A DNA stretch of 64,000 bases, from positions 148,985,744-149,049,743 of the forward strand of contig NC_081407.1 in NCBI RefSeq assembly GCF_030272615.1, in the 5' to 3' direction. Numbering within the stretch: the stretch's first letter is position 1; each line of letters opens with the position of its first letter. Positions 9,764 to 20,856 of this stretch are shown here, piece after piece. This DNA is from Cryptomeria japonica. Taxonomy: Eukaryota; Streptophyta; Pinopsida; Cupressales; Cupressaceae. Made by a program: the position numbers and the translations under genes. The notes under the pieces were generated by a model. It saw nothing but the letters and a program-made list of their open reading frames with translations. It was not told where the DNA came from and ran no database searches.

Positions 9764-12700
9764 ATGGCTCAAACCCGATCGCGATCAAGGCAACGAGAAA
9801 TAGAAATTGAGGAAGAAGAGGACAACCTCAATGAATTTCAAGAAGCACTGGGAGGAAATGTGAATGACGAAAACCCAAGTACTCCCACTCCTTCAACAAT
9901 CGAAAGGGTTCAGCATAACCCTCATTTTAACAGATTATTTGATGAAATATTAAGGAGCAATGCGGATGCTCACTTTTTAAGACTCGCTCAAGAAGGAGCC
10001 AAACTCCCCTCAGACTTTGATCTTGCCCAATTAAGACAAGCATCAGAAAGACAAAGTCGCCATGAGGAGGAAAGGCGTAGAGACCACATCAGATATAACA
10101 TCCCTCGAGGTAACCCACCACCTCCTCCTCCTAACGAAATAGAGATGTTGCGGCAACAAGTTGAGAATCTCGCCCAGCAACTTCATAGTGGTGTTAAAAC
10201 CAATCAATTCTCACTTAACGACATCTGTCCCTATCCGTTTGACAGGAATCTTTATATGCCACCCTTTCCACGCGGGTTCGAAACACCAAAATTCGAAAAA
10301 TATAGAGGAAAGGGAGATCCCCGCGATCATGTCCGAGAATTTCATTCCGCTTGTCTCGAAGTTGCATATGAAGACACATACTTAATGCGCCTTTTTCCCC
10401 AAAGCTTGGGAGGAACAACCACATCATGGTTTTCCCGACTACCAGGTGGCATAAGAACATTTGAGGAACTCATCCAGAAGTTCCTATCTCATTACTCTTA
10501 TAATATTGAACGTGACATCACCATGGCTGATCTATGCAACACCAAACAAAAACCAGGTGAATTATTCTCAGTATTCCTGCAACGATGGCGCCAAATGTCT
10601 AGCAGACGTTCTCTTCAGTTACCTGAACGAGAACTAGTGGAAATTTTCATTTCCAACTTAAACGAAGAAATGGAATTTCACCTGGATGTCAAAGACACAG
10701 ATTCTTTTAACGATATGATCACCAAGGGTATAAAATGTGAGCGGGCACTCATCAAAAAAGGACTCATCAAAATCTTTAATGAACCCAAAGATGGTCCTCG
10801 CCCGCGCTTCAATAGCGATAAACCGAACTTCTGGAACAAGAATAAGAATATCGTCAATGATGGGGTTGTGGATGCTCGGACTGTCCAAAATGCACAACCT
10901 GTGGTTCGGTTTGCAGGACAAAATCCTCCACCTCAAAATAACACAAATGTTCTTCCTAATCAAGGTCGCATCACATCTCAGGATGAACCAAGACCTCGTC
11001 CACAAAAACAAAAACGCACATACACTCCCTTAGGGGAACCCATTGAAACAGTGATGCGACAACTCATTTCTCAGAATTTGATCACGCTACCTAAGTTATC
11101 AAATTATGAGCCTCAAGTCAAACCGGCATGGTGGAGAGATACTGAACATTGTGAGTTCCATCAAGGAAGAGGACATAAGACAAGTAATTGTCATCGATTG
11201 AAAGATCTCATTCAAGATCTTATTGATCGAGGAGAAATTGAAATTGAAGGGCATGACCCAAAAATGACCAATAATGATCATCAGATGTTCAAGAATCCAC
11301 TTCCATCGCAAGATCAAAGGGGTCCTTCCACGTCCAGACGAGGTCCTGATACCACTGATTATACACAAGCTGCGTATAATTACACTGTCAATCACCTGTA
11401 TGATGCCAGTGAACAAATTGCAACTATCACCTTCAAAAATCCCACCTCAAATTGCAATGTTGTTACACGTCGTGGCAAGGTCACCATAAAGGCAGCTCCA
11501 CAAGGCACTACCTCCATCCCAAAGCAGTACAATCTTGTGGAACAATTAGACAAAACCCCTGCACTTATATCCATCTTGGAACTATTGCGTCTGTCACCCT
11601 CTCATAAAACAATCTTGGATCAAGCACTCCAAGAGGCGTCAGTCCCTGCAAACTTAAACACGGACCAATTTCAAGCCATGGTGGGAAGTCTAAAGTCATC
11701 ACCCTGTCTCACTTTTTCTGAAAGTGATAACTCTTCCTTCCAGCAACCTCATAACGCCTCACTCCACATTGAAGGCTTTGTCAACCAACACAGGATCAAG
11801 CGAGTCTTGATCGATAATGGAGCAGGCCTAAACATTTGTACACTACAGTTGGTCACAGCATTGGGATATGCAGTAGAATCAGTGGATCCTCGCAAGAAGA
11901 TCACCATCAAAGCCTATGATGATGCAGAGCGTTCATCCAAAGGAGCTGTGGTACTACCAATCCGGGTTGGCCCTGTGGTAAAACACATCATTTGTCAGGT
12001 TCTGGACCTTCCTCTGCCATATAATCTATTATTAGGGAGACCTTGGATACATGCCATGCAAGCCGTTCCATCTACCTACCATCAATGTATCAAGTTCCCA
12101 CATAACGGTGTAGAGATCACAATCCTGGGTGATGCAAATCCCTTTGCATTTTGCCATAATATCAGCCATCAACCAGAAATTACTGTTCCTAATAATAGGG
12201 AAGCCATTTCCTCCACATCATATGTAAATCCCGCCTCTCTTGCCAGTTCAAACACTCCTATACCCAAGCAAGAAAAGCTTAAGATGAAAGTCGCAGAGGA
12301 AGGTCCTGGAGAATACAACTTGAGTCAGCTCTTTTGTGTGGGACAAATGCCCACTTCTCCAAGAACACATGGTAAACCACAACAGTTGCTCCAACAACCA
12401 CTAATCACGCCTGCATGTGCCTTAACGCCTTTCATTCTTGGAAAGAGTCAAGAGGAAGAGACACAAGATGAGGACCTGGCGGACTGGATCTATAAAGATC
12501 CCATCACCACTGACAAACCGCAAGTTACACTTCCTACGGAACAATATGGCAAAGGCCTCCTCATTATGCAAAGAATGGGATATGATGGTCAGAGTGCTTT
12601 GGGATACTGCAAACAAGGACGACACGAACCGCTGCTACCAGAATTCAAGCCCAAAGGTAATACAGGCCTAGGTTTTGAAAAAGAGATCCTTCCTAAACTC

Positions 12701-15700
12701 AGATTCAAAGGAAAACCTAGCAAACCATTTTGCCCACCTACTGCAAAGAGGATACCTTTCATAATCAAAGCACCATCAAGCACTATCCCCACTGCCCCCT
12801 CAAGGCTCACAACTCCACCATCACCAATGTCACTCATCCCATCAAACGAACCAGTAATCCTATCAGCAACACCATTTGTAGCAGCAACTATATTGGAACC
12901 CGCAGCAGCATCTATGGCACCAGTAGTTCCAGCAGAAGCCACTGAGTCACCATTATCGATACTTCCAGTGACAAAACCTTTAAACCCCATCACAGTTCCT
13001 GCAGCACCGATCACCTCAAAGGTACATAAACCAATCACACCTGCAGTATTCAACTCCAGCGACATCCCAGTATGGTATAGCAATCAGATGCTGGAAAGTG
13101 ATTCAGAGACCGACTCACATGAGTGGGAATTCGATTCAGTGCAACTTAACACTTCAGATGAGGAAGACACATCACCACCTCCACCCCACAAAGACATCCC
13201 TGTTTACGGAGAAGCACAGATAAAGACCACTTGGGTACCTGAGCTGGAAACATCTTCCACAGACCCTACGTCTCATCCTATGCCTGATTCTGACAGGGAG
13301 AGTACCATCAACGACCTTCACCACACTGTCTTAACCCTCACTGATACATCTCCTGCACTTAACCTAATCGATGAAATAATGCCTATTATCCACCCTGAAC
13401 TCATCGAATGGAACCAACCAAATCCCCCATGTCTTGACCTCTTCCAAAACGATGAGGCTATCATTGACTTTTTGGAATTAAGGGATAATCTACCAAGCGG
13501 GGATCACAAAGCTGGATTCGCCATTGAACTTAATAGCGCAGCATACTTCGGGGCGGATGCCAAACCCTTCAGCTGCAAAAATATAACATTAAAACATGGA
13601 TCTTCCAGTGAAAACCACACTGTGGCACTGCTTGATCCAACAAAAGTAAAAAGAAAGAGCATATCCAACGGTGAAAACCTCTCTGAGGCACTTGAGGATG
13701 AAGGGTTTGACATTCTCCCTGCTAATACACAACAGGAACGATCAACGATCCTCATTGAGGAGACCAAAGAATACAATGTGGGGACTCCTAAAAACCCTCA
13801 TATCATACATCTGGCATCTCTTCTCACTCCAGAGGAACAGCCTCAATTTATAGAGTTCTTCCAACAGCGTCAGATCAACTTTGCATGGTCATATGCAGAC
13901 ATGCCTGGGCTTGATCCTAATTTAGTCATGCATCATCTCACAGTAGCAAAAGGAGCCAAACCTGTCAAGCAGAAGCTTTGTAAGATGCATCCTCAGATTG
14001 TCGTGCTAGTCAAAACAGAACTCAAGAAACTCCTGGATGTTGGTTTCATTAGACCAATTGATTATGCAGAATGGATCTCCAATATTGTGCCAGTCGGCAA
14101 ACCAAAAGGGGGCATCCGCATTTGTACAGACTTCAGAGATCTGAATAAGGCATGTCCTAAGGATGACTTCCCTCTACCAAATATCGACATCATAGTAGAT
14201 TTGACAGCAGGACATGCCATGCTTTCACTCATGGATGGCTTTTCAGGATACAATCAAATAAAGATCGCACCAGAGGACCAACATAAGACAACCTTCACAT
14301 GTCCATGGGGCACATACTGCTGGAATGTAATGCCTTTCGGTCTAAAGAATGCAGGAGCAACCTATCAAAGAGCAATGACCACCATCTTCCATGACATGAT
14401 GCATACTATGATGGAAGATTATGTGGATGATTTACTAGCAAAATCACTTACTAGAGAAGGACATCTTCACATCTTAGATAAAATCTTTGATAGACTGGAA
14501 CAATACCATGTTCGACTCAACCCAAAGAAATGTGTCTTCGGAGTGACCTCCGGGAAGCTTCTAGGATACATTGTCTCAAGCAAAGGTATTGAGGTCGATC
14601 CAGCAAAGGTTAAGGCAATCATGGACATGCCACCTCCAAGGAATATCAGTCAGCTAAGGACACTACAAGGACGGCTTCAATCCATCCGCAGATTCATTGC
14701 ACAATTGGCTGATAAGTGTCACCCCTTCACACACCTGCTACACAAGAACATCCGCTTTCAGTGGGATGCCCGATGCCAGCAAGCATTTCAGGCGCTTAAA
14801 AACTATCTCATGAATCCACCATTGTTGATGCCACCAGATCCAAGTAGACCGTTGTTACTTTATATCTCAGCGACAAGTACAGCATTAGGTGTATTACTGG
14901 CACAACATAATGCAGAAGGCAAAGAGTGTGTTGTATACTACATCTCTCGTACACTGGTTGGCTATGAACTCAATTACACACCTATTGAGCGAGCTTGCCT
15001 AGCAGTAATCCTGGCAGCCACTAAATTGCGGCACTATCTATTAACACACAAGGTACAACTCATTGCAAAGATTGATCCACTCAAGTATTTACTCAGCAAA
15101 GCAGCATTGACAGGTCGCTTAGCCAAATGGGTGATGATTCTAAGTGAATTTGATATTGAGTATGTGGACCGTAAGGCTATCAAAGGGCAAGTTATTGCAG
15201 ATCAGTTGGCCGATGCACCACTCATAGGCGATCATCCTCTCATTTCCAATTTTCCAGATGAAGAGATATTCATGATCACAGAAGCACAGCCATGGAAACT
15301 ATATTTTGATGGTTCATACACTAGGCATGGCTCGGGGGCAGGCATTCTGTTTATCACACCTCAAGGTGATAGCATCCCGAAGTCTTACAGGCTCACATTT
15401 CCATGCACAAACAACATAGCAGAGTATGAGGCTTTGATCACAGGACTCAGATTAGCCATACATCGGAAATTACAAGAACTACAAGTATATGGCGATTCCC
15501 AACTAGTCATTCGACAAGCAACAGATGAATATCAGACCAAAGATGATAAACTCATGCCATACAAGCAAATGGTGGACAATCTAAAAACATCATTTACTAC
15601 TATCACTTTTGAGCAGATACCAAGAGATCAGAATCGAGCTGCTGATGCCATGGCTACCATCGCATCTCTACTAGATCTTCCACAGAATTCAACACGCTAC

Positions 15701-17044
15701 GAGTTCTTGGTAGAACAGCTTTGGATTCCCGCTTATGATATCCCCGAATCTGACATGATATGTCACCTTGTCGGTTCTGAATCCCCATGGTACGGTGAGT
15801 TCTACACCTATCTTCACGATCATACCCTTCCTCCCAACCAATCGAACAACCAACGAAAAACCTTCATTCGCCAAACTGCTCGATATACCATTATTGCCGA
15901 AACCCTATACCGACGCAGTCTTGATGGTACTCTCCTTCGGTGTCTGGAACAAGATGAGATAACAAAGGCTTTGGAAGAGGTACATGAAGGAATTTACGGG
16001 ACTCACTCAAGTGGTCCATCACTAGCCAAGAAGATCATGCGAGCTGGATACTATTGGCCATCTATGGAAAAGGATTCCTACTACTTTGTTAGGAAGTGCA
16101 AAAAATGTGAAGTTCATGGCGACCTAATACATGCACCAGCACAGGAACTACACCCAATCACAACACCATGGCCTTTTTGTCAATGGGGCCTTGACCTTGT
16201 GGGTAAAATCCATCCATCTTCATCCAATGGCCATAAATTCATTATTACCGCCACCGAATATTTCACCAAGTGGATCGAAGCTGTTCCACTTACCCAAGTC
16301 ACCGGCAAGCAGATCGCCTCATCCATCCTCAACTACATCATCTGCCGGTATGGTGTACCCATGTCCATCGTCACAGATAACGGTCTTCCTTTTAAAAATC
16401 AGGATGTCCGTGAACTTTGTGAGAAATTTCATATCCAACACCGCTTTTCCACTCCCTATTACCCACAAGGCAATGGTCAGGCCGAAGCATCCAATAAAAA
16501 CATATTGAGGATCCTAAAGAAGACAGTCAATGATGCCGGCCGTGATTGGCATGTTCAATTGAATCCAGCGCTATGGGCATATCGAACTAGCATTCAGACC
16601 CCTACAGGTGCAACTCCTTATTCATTGGTCTATGGTGTTGAAGCTATCTTACCTATTGAGGTCGAGATACCATCCTTACGAGTTTCATTGCACAATCTCA
16701 TCAATGATGAAGCATACAGAGTATCTCGTCTTCAGGACTTAGAGTTACTAGATGAGAAGCGACAAGCTGCATACAATCACCTCAAAGCCTATCAGCAGCG
16801 CATGAGTAGAAGCTACAATCACCGAGTTAGATCTCGTACATTTGAGGTAGGTGATCTTGTTCTTCGAGAAAATCCTCGCAACCAACCAAACAGAGAACAT
16901 CAAGGCAAGTTTGAATCAAACTGGTTGGGCCCATATGTTGTCACTGCTGTATTCGGGTCCGGGGCATATCAGTTGGCTACATCAGACGGAGAACCGCTCG
17001 CAGATCCAATCAATAGCATGCACCTCAAACGGTTTTATACCTAA
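9764..17044 (+). CDS. gag-pol: Gag-Pol polyprotein of Tat-type Ty3/Gypsy element 1 (2426 residues, intact)
   Basis: A single open frame carries every function for retrotransposition. Gag core is at about 185-330, followed by a zinc knuckle of the C-x2-H-x4-H-x4-C form (C463, H466, H471, C476). Protease has an atypical active site D684-N-G-A-G. A G-patch-like glycine-rich segment is at about 925-970. Reverse transcriptase has YVDD at 1553-1556. A first RNase H near 1695-1830 has its usual leading aspartate replaced (ISATSTALG). A second, archaeal-type RNase H begins at 1845 with D1849, AEYEAL, YGDSQLV and NRAADA intact. Integrase has H2074, H2081, C2112, C2115 and D2144, D2205, E2241, a D,D(35)E core, and ends without a chromodomain. 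Gag and Pol share one frame, so no frameshift is needed. The first methionine after a long leader is taken as the start. Confidence 0.95.
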   Translation: MAQTRSRSRQREIEIEEEEDNLNEFQEALGGNVNDENPSTPTPSTIERVQHNPHFNRLFDEILRSNADAHFLRLAQEGAKLPSDFDLAQLRQASERQSRHEEERRRDHIRYNIPRGNPPPPPPNEIEMLRQQVENLAQQLHSGVKTNQFSLNDICPYPFDRNLYMPPFPRGFETPKFEKYRGKGDPRDHVREFHSACLEVAYEDTYLMRLFPQSLGGTTTSWFSRLPGGIRTFEELIQKFLSHYSYNIERDITMADLCNTKQKPGELFSVFLQRWRQMSSRRSLQLPERELVEIFISNLNEEMEFHLDVKDTDSFNDMITKGIKCERALIKKGLIKIFNEPKDGPRPRFNSDKPNFWNKNKNIVNDGVVDARTVQNAQPVVRFAGQNPPPQNNTNVLPNQGRITSQDEPRPRPQKQKRTYTPLGEPIETVMRQLISQNLITLPKLSNYEPQVKPAWWRDTEHCEFHQGRGHKTSNCHRLKDLIQDLIDRGEIEIEGHDPKMTNNDHQMFKNPLPSQDQRGPSTSRRGPDTTDYTQAAYNYTVNHLYDASEQIATITFKNPTSNCNVVTRRGKVTIKAAPQGTTSIPKQYNLVEQLDKTPALISILELLRLSPSHKTILDQALQEASVPANLNTDQFQAMVGSLKSSPCLTFSESDNSSFQQPHNASLHIEGFVNQHRIKRVLIDNGAGLNICTLQLVTALGYAVESVDPRKKITIKAYDDAERSSKGAVVLPIRVGPVVKHIICQVLDLPLPYNLLLGRPWIHAMQAVPSTYHQCIKFPHNGVEITILGDANPFAFCHNISHQPEITVPNNREAISSTSYVNPASLASSNTPIPKQEKLKMKVAEEGPGEYNLSQLFCVGQMPTSPRTHGKPQQLLQQPLITPACALTPFILGKSQEEETQDEDLADWIYKDPITTDKPQVTLPTEQYGKGLLIMQRMGYDGQSALGYCKQGRHEPLLPEFKPKGNTGLGFEKEILPKLRFKGKPSKPFCPPTAKRIPFIIKAPSSTIPTAPSRLTTPPSPMSLIPSNEPVILSATPFVAATILEPAAASMAPVVPAEATESPLSILPVTKPLNPITVPAAPITSKVHKPITPAVFNSSDIPVWYSNQMLESDSETDSHEWEFDSVQLNTSDEEDTSPPPPHKDIPVYGEAQIKTTWVPELETSSTDPTSHPMPDSDRESTINDLHHTVLTLTDTSPALNLIDEIMPIIHPELIEWNQPNPPCLDLFQNDEAIIDFLELRDNLPSGDHKAGFAIELNSAAYFGADAKPFSCKNITLKHGSSSENHTVALLDPTKVKRKSISNGENLSEALEDEGFDILPANTQQERSTILIEETKEYNVGTPKNPHIIHLASLLTPEEQPQFIEFFQQRQINFAWSYADMPGLDPNLVMHHLTVAKGAKPVKQKLCKMHPQIVVLVKTELKKLLDVGFIRPIDYAEWISNIVPVGKPKGGIRICTDFRDLNKACPKDDFPLPNIDIIVDLTAGHAMLSLMDGFSGYNQIKIAPEDQHKTTFTCPWGTYCWNVMPFGLKNAGATYQRAMTTIFHDMMHTMMEDYVDDLLAKSLTREGHLHILDKIFDRLEQYHVRLNPKKCVFGVTSGKLLGYIVSSKGIEVDPAKVKAIMDMPPPRNISQLRTLQGRLQSIRRFIAQLADKCHPFTHLLHKNIRFQWDARCQQAFQALKNYLMNPPLLMPPDPSRPLLLYISATSTALGVLLAQHNAEGKECVVYYISRTLVGYELNYTPIERACLAVILAATKLRHYLLTHKVQLIAKIDPLKYLLSKAALTGRLAKWVMILSEFDIEYVDRKAIKGQVIADQLADAPLIGDHPLISNFPDEEIFMITEAQPWKLYFDGSYTRHGSGAGILFITPQGDSIPKSYRLTFPCTNNIAEYEALITGLRLAIHRKLQELQVYGDSQLVIRQATDEYQTKDDKLMPYKQMVDNLKTSFTTITFEQIPRDQNRAADAMATIASLLDLPQNSTRYEFLVEQLWIPAYDIPESDMICHLVGSESPWYGEFYTYLHDHTLPPNQSNNQRKTFIRQTARYTIIAETLYRRSLDGTLLRCLEQDEITKALEEVHEGIYGTHSSGPSLAKKIMRAGYYWPSMEKDSYYFVRKCKKCEVHGDLIHAPAQELHPITTPWPFCQWGLDLVGKIHPSSSNGHKFIITATEYFTKWIEAVPLTQVTGKQIASSILNYIICRYGVPMSIVTDNGLPFKNQDVRELCEKFHIQHRFSTPYYPQGNGQAEASNKNILRILKKTVNDAGRDWHVQLNPALWAYRTSIQTPTGATPYSLVYGVEAILPIEVEIPSLRVSLHNLINDEAYRVSRLQDLELLDEKRQAAYNHLKAYQQRMSRSYNHRVRSRTFEVGDLVLRENPRNQPNREHQGKFESNWLGPYVVTAVFGSGAYQLATSDGEPLADPINSMHLKRFYT

Positions 17045-19401
17045 GGTATACATATCAGAAAATATCAAAAACATTTAGAAAATGTCCTAAAGAAAATACA
17101 AAACCATTCAAAACAAAAAAAAAGTAAAGAAAAATCATGCATCCAAACGGTGAACAACCACTCCGGTGGCACCTTGGGTAAGTGCGATGGTGAAAACCTG
17201 GCAAACAGGCGCCACTCGTAAAGGCAATGGCTCCAGTATCTTTCACGCTCGTTGCGATCACATTCATACATACACACATCCATCCATCTAACCATGGCTT
17301 GTTATTTGATCTGTCATCCAAGAAAGTACTTCATGCGTCTAGCATCCCGCTTTTTCATAAATCATGTCCAACTTGGGGGCAATGCCCTTACAATCTAGAT
17401 GATGGAAGTGGATTCTACATTACTGGTGATTCATTGGCAAAAACATTCAAAAATGTCTCGCAAAATACAAGAACATTCAAAAATGTCTCGCAAAATACAA
17501 AAACATTCAAAAATGACTCACAAAATCCACAAACATTCAAAAACTATTACACAAAATCCACAAACATCAAAAAACCATCGAAAATCACCCAAAAAAACAT
17601 GACAACACCTTGTACATATTCATCCGATCAGATACAAAATACTCACACAAATGACCACTTATCACTCGACCAACACAATCAACATCAACAATCCAAACTG
17701 TCTTAAACAAGGATGCATCCTTCCTTATCAAAACAAAGACAAGATGACATTTTCTTTGACAAGAAAATTATGTTAATCTATCAAATACTTGGTTGATTTA
17801 TGAGTACAATCATTTGTTTATCTGTATCGGGATCTTTCAGCATTGTTTTGTATCGTTTGCGCATTATTTCCGATGAAGTTCTAGGGCATGTACTAATGGT
17901 GTCTACGTGGGAAGTTCACCAAGCTACGTGATCTTATGCAAAATGCAGTCATAGATCACTATGGCTTGCTGACTACAGCGTATACCTCGACCATATGGGC
18001 ATGAACCATTACCAAGGATCCTTATTCTTTATTCTTTATGTATATACTGTTTGTTTGCAGGTACAATGATTTTTCTTTGGTTCCTCCTACCTCATCCAAA
18101 CTGGATAAAGGTTTTATCTCTTATTACGGTATGCACTTGTCTCAGGATCTGATCAACCTAAGATCAAGGAGGACGATCCAAGTCATGCACGAAAGGAGAT
18201 AATCCTTGTCTGTTCCGCAAGCAATACTCAGGTCAACTTGATCCATTATATCAAGTTGCTTGTATTAACTTGCTATATAAAATCCATGTAAGAAATACTC
18301 TGGTCATCTTGAATCTTTATGTCAAGTTGCTTGTATTTTCTTACAACATTTTAAAGCTCAATGATGAAAAATAAAGCACCATGGATCGTCATTCCATCTC
18401 ATCTGTATATATTGCATTTCATTGCATTCCATCCATCCATACATTCATAATAGCTGCATATCATGCATACGTAGTCATAATAATGCATACTCTATTTTAC
18501 TCATCTTCTTCCATAGGACTTGGTCCTAGTCCTCCATATCTTCTATCTAACATCAAATCCCCCCTCACCCTCCCTATCTTGATCATCAACATCATCCTAA
18601 TCCCTTCATCACTTCCCATCCTCACTCATCCACAAAATTAAGCCAGTTACTCTATCTACACAGATACATCGACTCCCACACACCTAGACTATCAACAGAT
18701 ACTCTGATCAAGTATCTTCGGGTCTCAACAGGTAATCGATTATGGTAATCCTAGACTACATCAGGCATTTATCATAATGACCTAGTCTCAACGGGACTGC
18801 CATGATTCCCCACAGCCATCCATCACATGCACACACTATCAATTGATCAACCAATCAAACACAATCCAACGGACAATTACATCAATTGTCTACGTCTCAA
18901 CGAGTATTTTGCTTCATATACCTTGACTTCATCGGGCAATTACATCAATTGTCTAAGTCACATCAGGTCACTTTGATTCACTTACTCAGACTTTATCATG
19001 TCCAAGCAAACAACTGACATCAACTGTCATGCTTTGACTTGACCGGGGCAATTAAACCGATTGCACCAGATTGTCCAACCAATTTTGATCAATTGTATAG
19101 CATCAATCAAAACCCCATACTACATCTGCTATGTATCTCTTGCATGACCTCAGGGTACTCGCTGGCTTGTTGTTTCTTCATATTCACTCCATTTTCTCTT
19201 ATTCTTTCATCATTAGTTCTAACTTCTTCTCTTCTACTACCCTACCAATTTTCATTCTTTTTCGAGAGATCGGCCGATTTTTCGAAATTTTTCGGCCCAT
19301 CTCTCGAGGGGGCATACCACCCATTAAATTTACATTTTATGGGGCATTTCTTCACACCTATTTTTCTTTCTTTGAAACGATGCGATAAACCGCACCGTCT
19401 C
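17045..19401 (+). other. 3' non-coding region of Tat element 1
   Basis: 2.36 kb between the polyprotein stop and the purine tract. It opens with a GC-richer block (17150-17235, containing GGTGAAAACCTGG and GGCGCCACTCG), then tandem repeats, then CT/CA-rich sequence rich in CATCA motifs. Open frames here (for example 18381-18641 and 19039-19419) show low-complexity composition and no domain. A long 3' region of this sort is common in Tat elements (family knowledge). Confidence 0.65.
17442..17575 (+). repeat. Short tandem repeat, unit about 31 bp
   Basis: About four degenerate copies of a unit like ACATTCAAAAATGTCTCGCA plus AAATACAA. The first two are nearly identical, the later ones drift to GACTCACAAAATCC. 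A weaker related unit occurs at 17055-17105. Confidence 0.75.
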
Positions 19402-19414
19402 AAAGAGGGGCAAA
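19402..19414 (+). promoter_or_regulatory. Polypurine tract of Tat element 1
   Basis: AAAGAGGGGCAAA abuts the TG of the 3' LTR, the expected position of the plus-strand primer. One C interrupts the purines. Confidence 0.8.
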
Positions 19415-20851
19415 TGTAGTCACATAAATCTGTCCAGCTTAATTAAATGAATATTTCGTATTTATTTGATTAAAAATCCACTAGCCATCAATTAATTAAA
19501 TTAATATTTAATTAATTCATCCCCAAACATTCTTCTATTAATTAAATAAATTATTCGATTTATTTTAATTAATTCATTAAAATCAAATTCCCATTAATTA
19601 AATAAATAAAATCAATTTATTTAATTAAATCCCCCTATTCCTCTTTTAAATAAATTAACATTTATTTAAATCATTTTAAAACCCACCCCACTTGCATTTT
19701 CCTACAAATACAACTTGCACACATTATTGAAATAAATGAATTTTTATTTTAATAAAATCCTATTTTCCCTCACCCACCAAATCCACTTGCAAAATCTAAT
19801 CCCCTTCTAGATTCTTCTAACCCCTTCCTAATTAGCCTAATCCATCCCCTAATTATTGTCACATTCCTAAGCAAAATGGAGTCACTTCTCAAATGGCCCA
19901 AAGTCTTGGATAACCATTGAAGGTTTTCAACCTTCAACCACCAAAAACCCCAAAGTCTTTGAAAACCATTAAAGGCTTCCAACTTTCAACCACTTAATCC
20001 CCAAAGTCTCCAATAACCATTAATGGTTAATTCAACTCTCCCACATGGTTAAAACATTTGTTTTGACTCAACCTCTACCCAACCCAAGGGTCTCATCAGG
20101 TCATTAATGCTTTGACCATGATTATCTCTTAATCATTTGCACAAAGGTTTATCCTGGGATTAACTCCTAATTCAGTGGGTAATCCTAATTTAGGCTTGAC
20201 CCTTAGCCTTTAGATAACCATGAGGTCTTCTCAGGCCTTTAATGCCTCCAACCTCTTCTTTCAACCCAATCCTGTGTTGACACTTGTCACTATTTTATTG
20301 GTGCCAATTGTGCACATGGATCCCCAACTTTCAAGCTTGACCCTTGATTAAACCTTTCAATCCTGGCCATCCATTGCTCCATTTTTCCTATAAATAGAGC
20401 CCATTCCTTCATAATCCAGATCCTGAAAACTTGTATGCATTTAGACTATAGCCATTTTAGAGAGCATTTTAGCATAAACAAACTAAATCTTGTCTTTTGG
20501 TAAAATACATCATTTTAGCATTAAAATAGCTTTTCATTTCATGTTTAGAGCTATTCTACAATCTCAATCCTCCATAAGCATCCATAGTGCAAAAAGCTGC
20601 TGAGAGCTACACTATTTTGGAACTTGGAGAGGAGAGGAACAAGGGAGACGGAGCTAATCTCATGCTAAGAGATAGTTGGAGATGTCTCTTTGTCTTTACT
20701 TCTTTAGTTAGATTCATTAGCATGTGTTTTTAGTATCTCTCTTGGAATGCCTTCATGTTTTGGTTTTTGTTTGATTGATTAACTCTAACATCTTGTGTGT
20801 TTTATGTTGATTGATCTTGGACTAACAATTGTGTCATTTAGGAGGGCATCA
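19415..20851 (+). repeat. 3' LTR of Tat element 1 (1437 bp)
   Basis: Bases 19415-20569 match the 5' LTR without a visible difference. From 20570 on, the sequence is unrelated or only loosely similar to the 5' LTR end, and it is 209 bp longer. The right end is set by terminal GCATCA, shared with the 5' LTR, followed by the AAATG target duplication, and by the uninterrupted paralogous site near 32550. The TATA box is at 20389-20396. Confidence 0.85.
20389..20396 (+). promoter_or_regulatory. LTR TATA box (3' LTR)
   Basis: Copy of the box at 6788 in the 3' LTR; from here a read-out transcript would run into the repeat at 20857. Confidence 0.7.
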
Positions 20852-20856
20852 AAATG
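20852..20856. repeat. Right target-site duplication of Tat element 1
   Basis: AAATG, matching 5809-5813. Confidence 0.85.

Larger units (their letters stand above)
5814..20851 (+). mobile_element. Complete Ty3/Gypsy (Tat-type) LTR retrotransposon, element 1
   Basis: A 15.0-kb element with a 5-bp target duplication, LTRs, primer site, long leader, upstream ORF, a single uninterrupted Gag-Pol frame, long 3' non-coding region and purine tract. The domain order Gag, protease, reverse transcriptase, RNase H, a second RNase H, integrase, without a chromodomain, is that of the Tat lineage (family knowledge). The LTRs look identical over their first 1155 bp and the frame is open, so the insertion is young and may still be competent. 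The anomaly is that the LTR ends differ: 73 bp after the last common base in the 5' copy against 282 bp in the 3' copy. Confidence 0.93.

Noticed and set aside
12589-13083. 164-codon minus-strand open frame inside Gag-Pol 1
   Set aside because: It is antisense to the proline/serine/threonine-rich linker of the polyprotein. The long frame follows from biased codon use and shows no domain.
17442-17575. CRISPR-like repeat array
   Set aside because: The units are head-to-tail without spacers and lie in a plant retrotransposon, so this is a simple tandem repeat.
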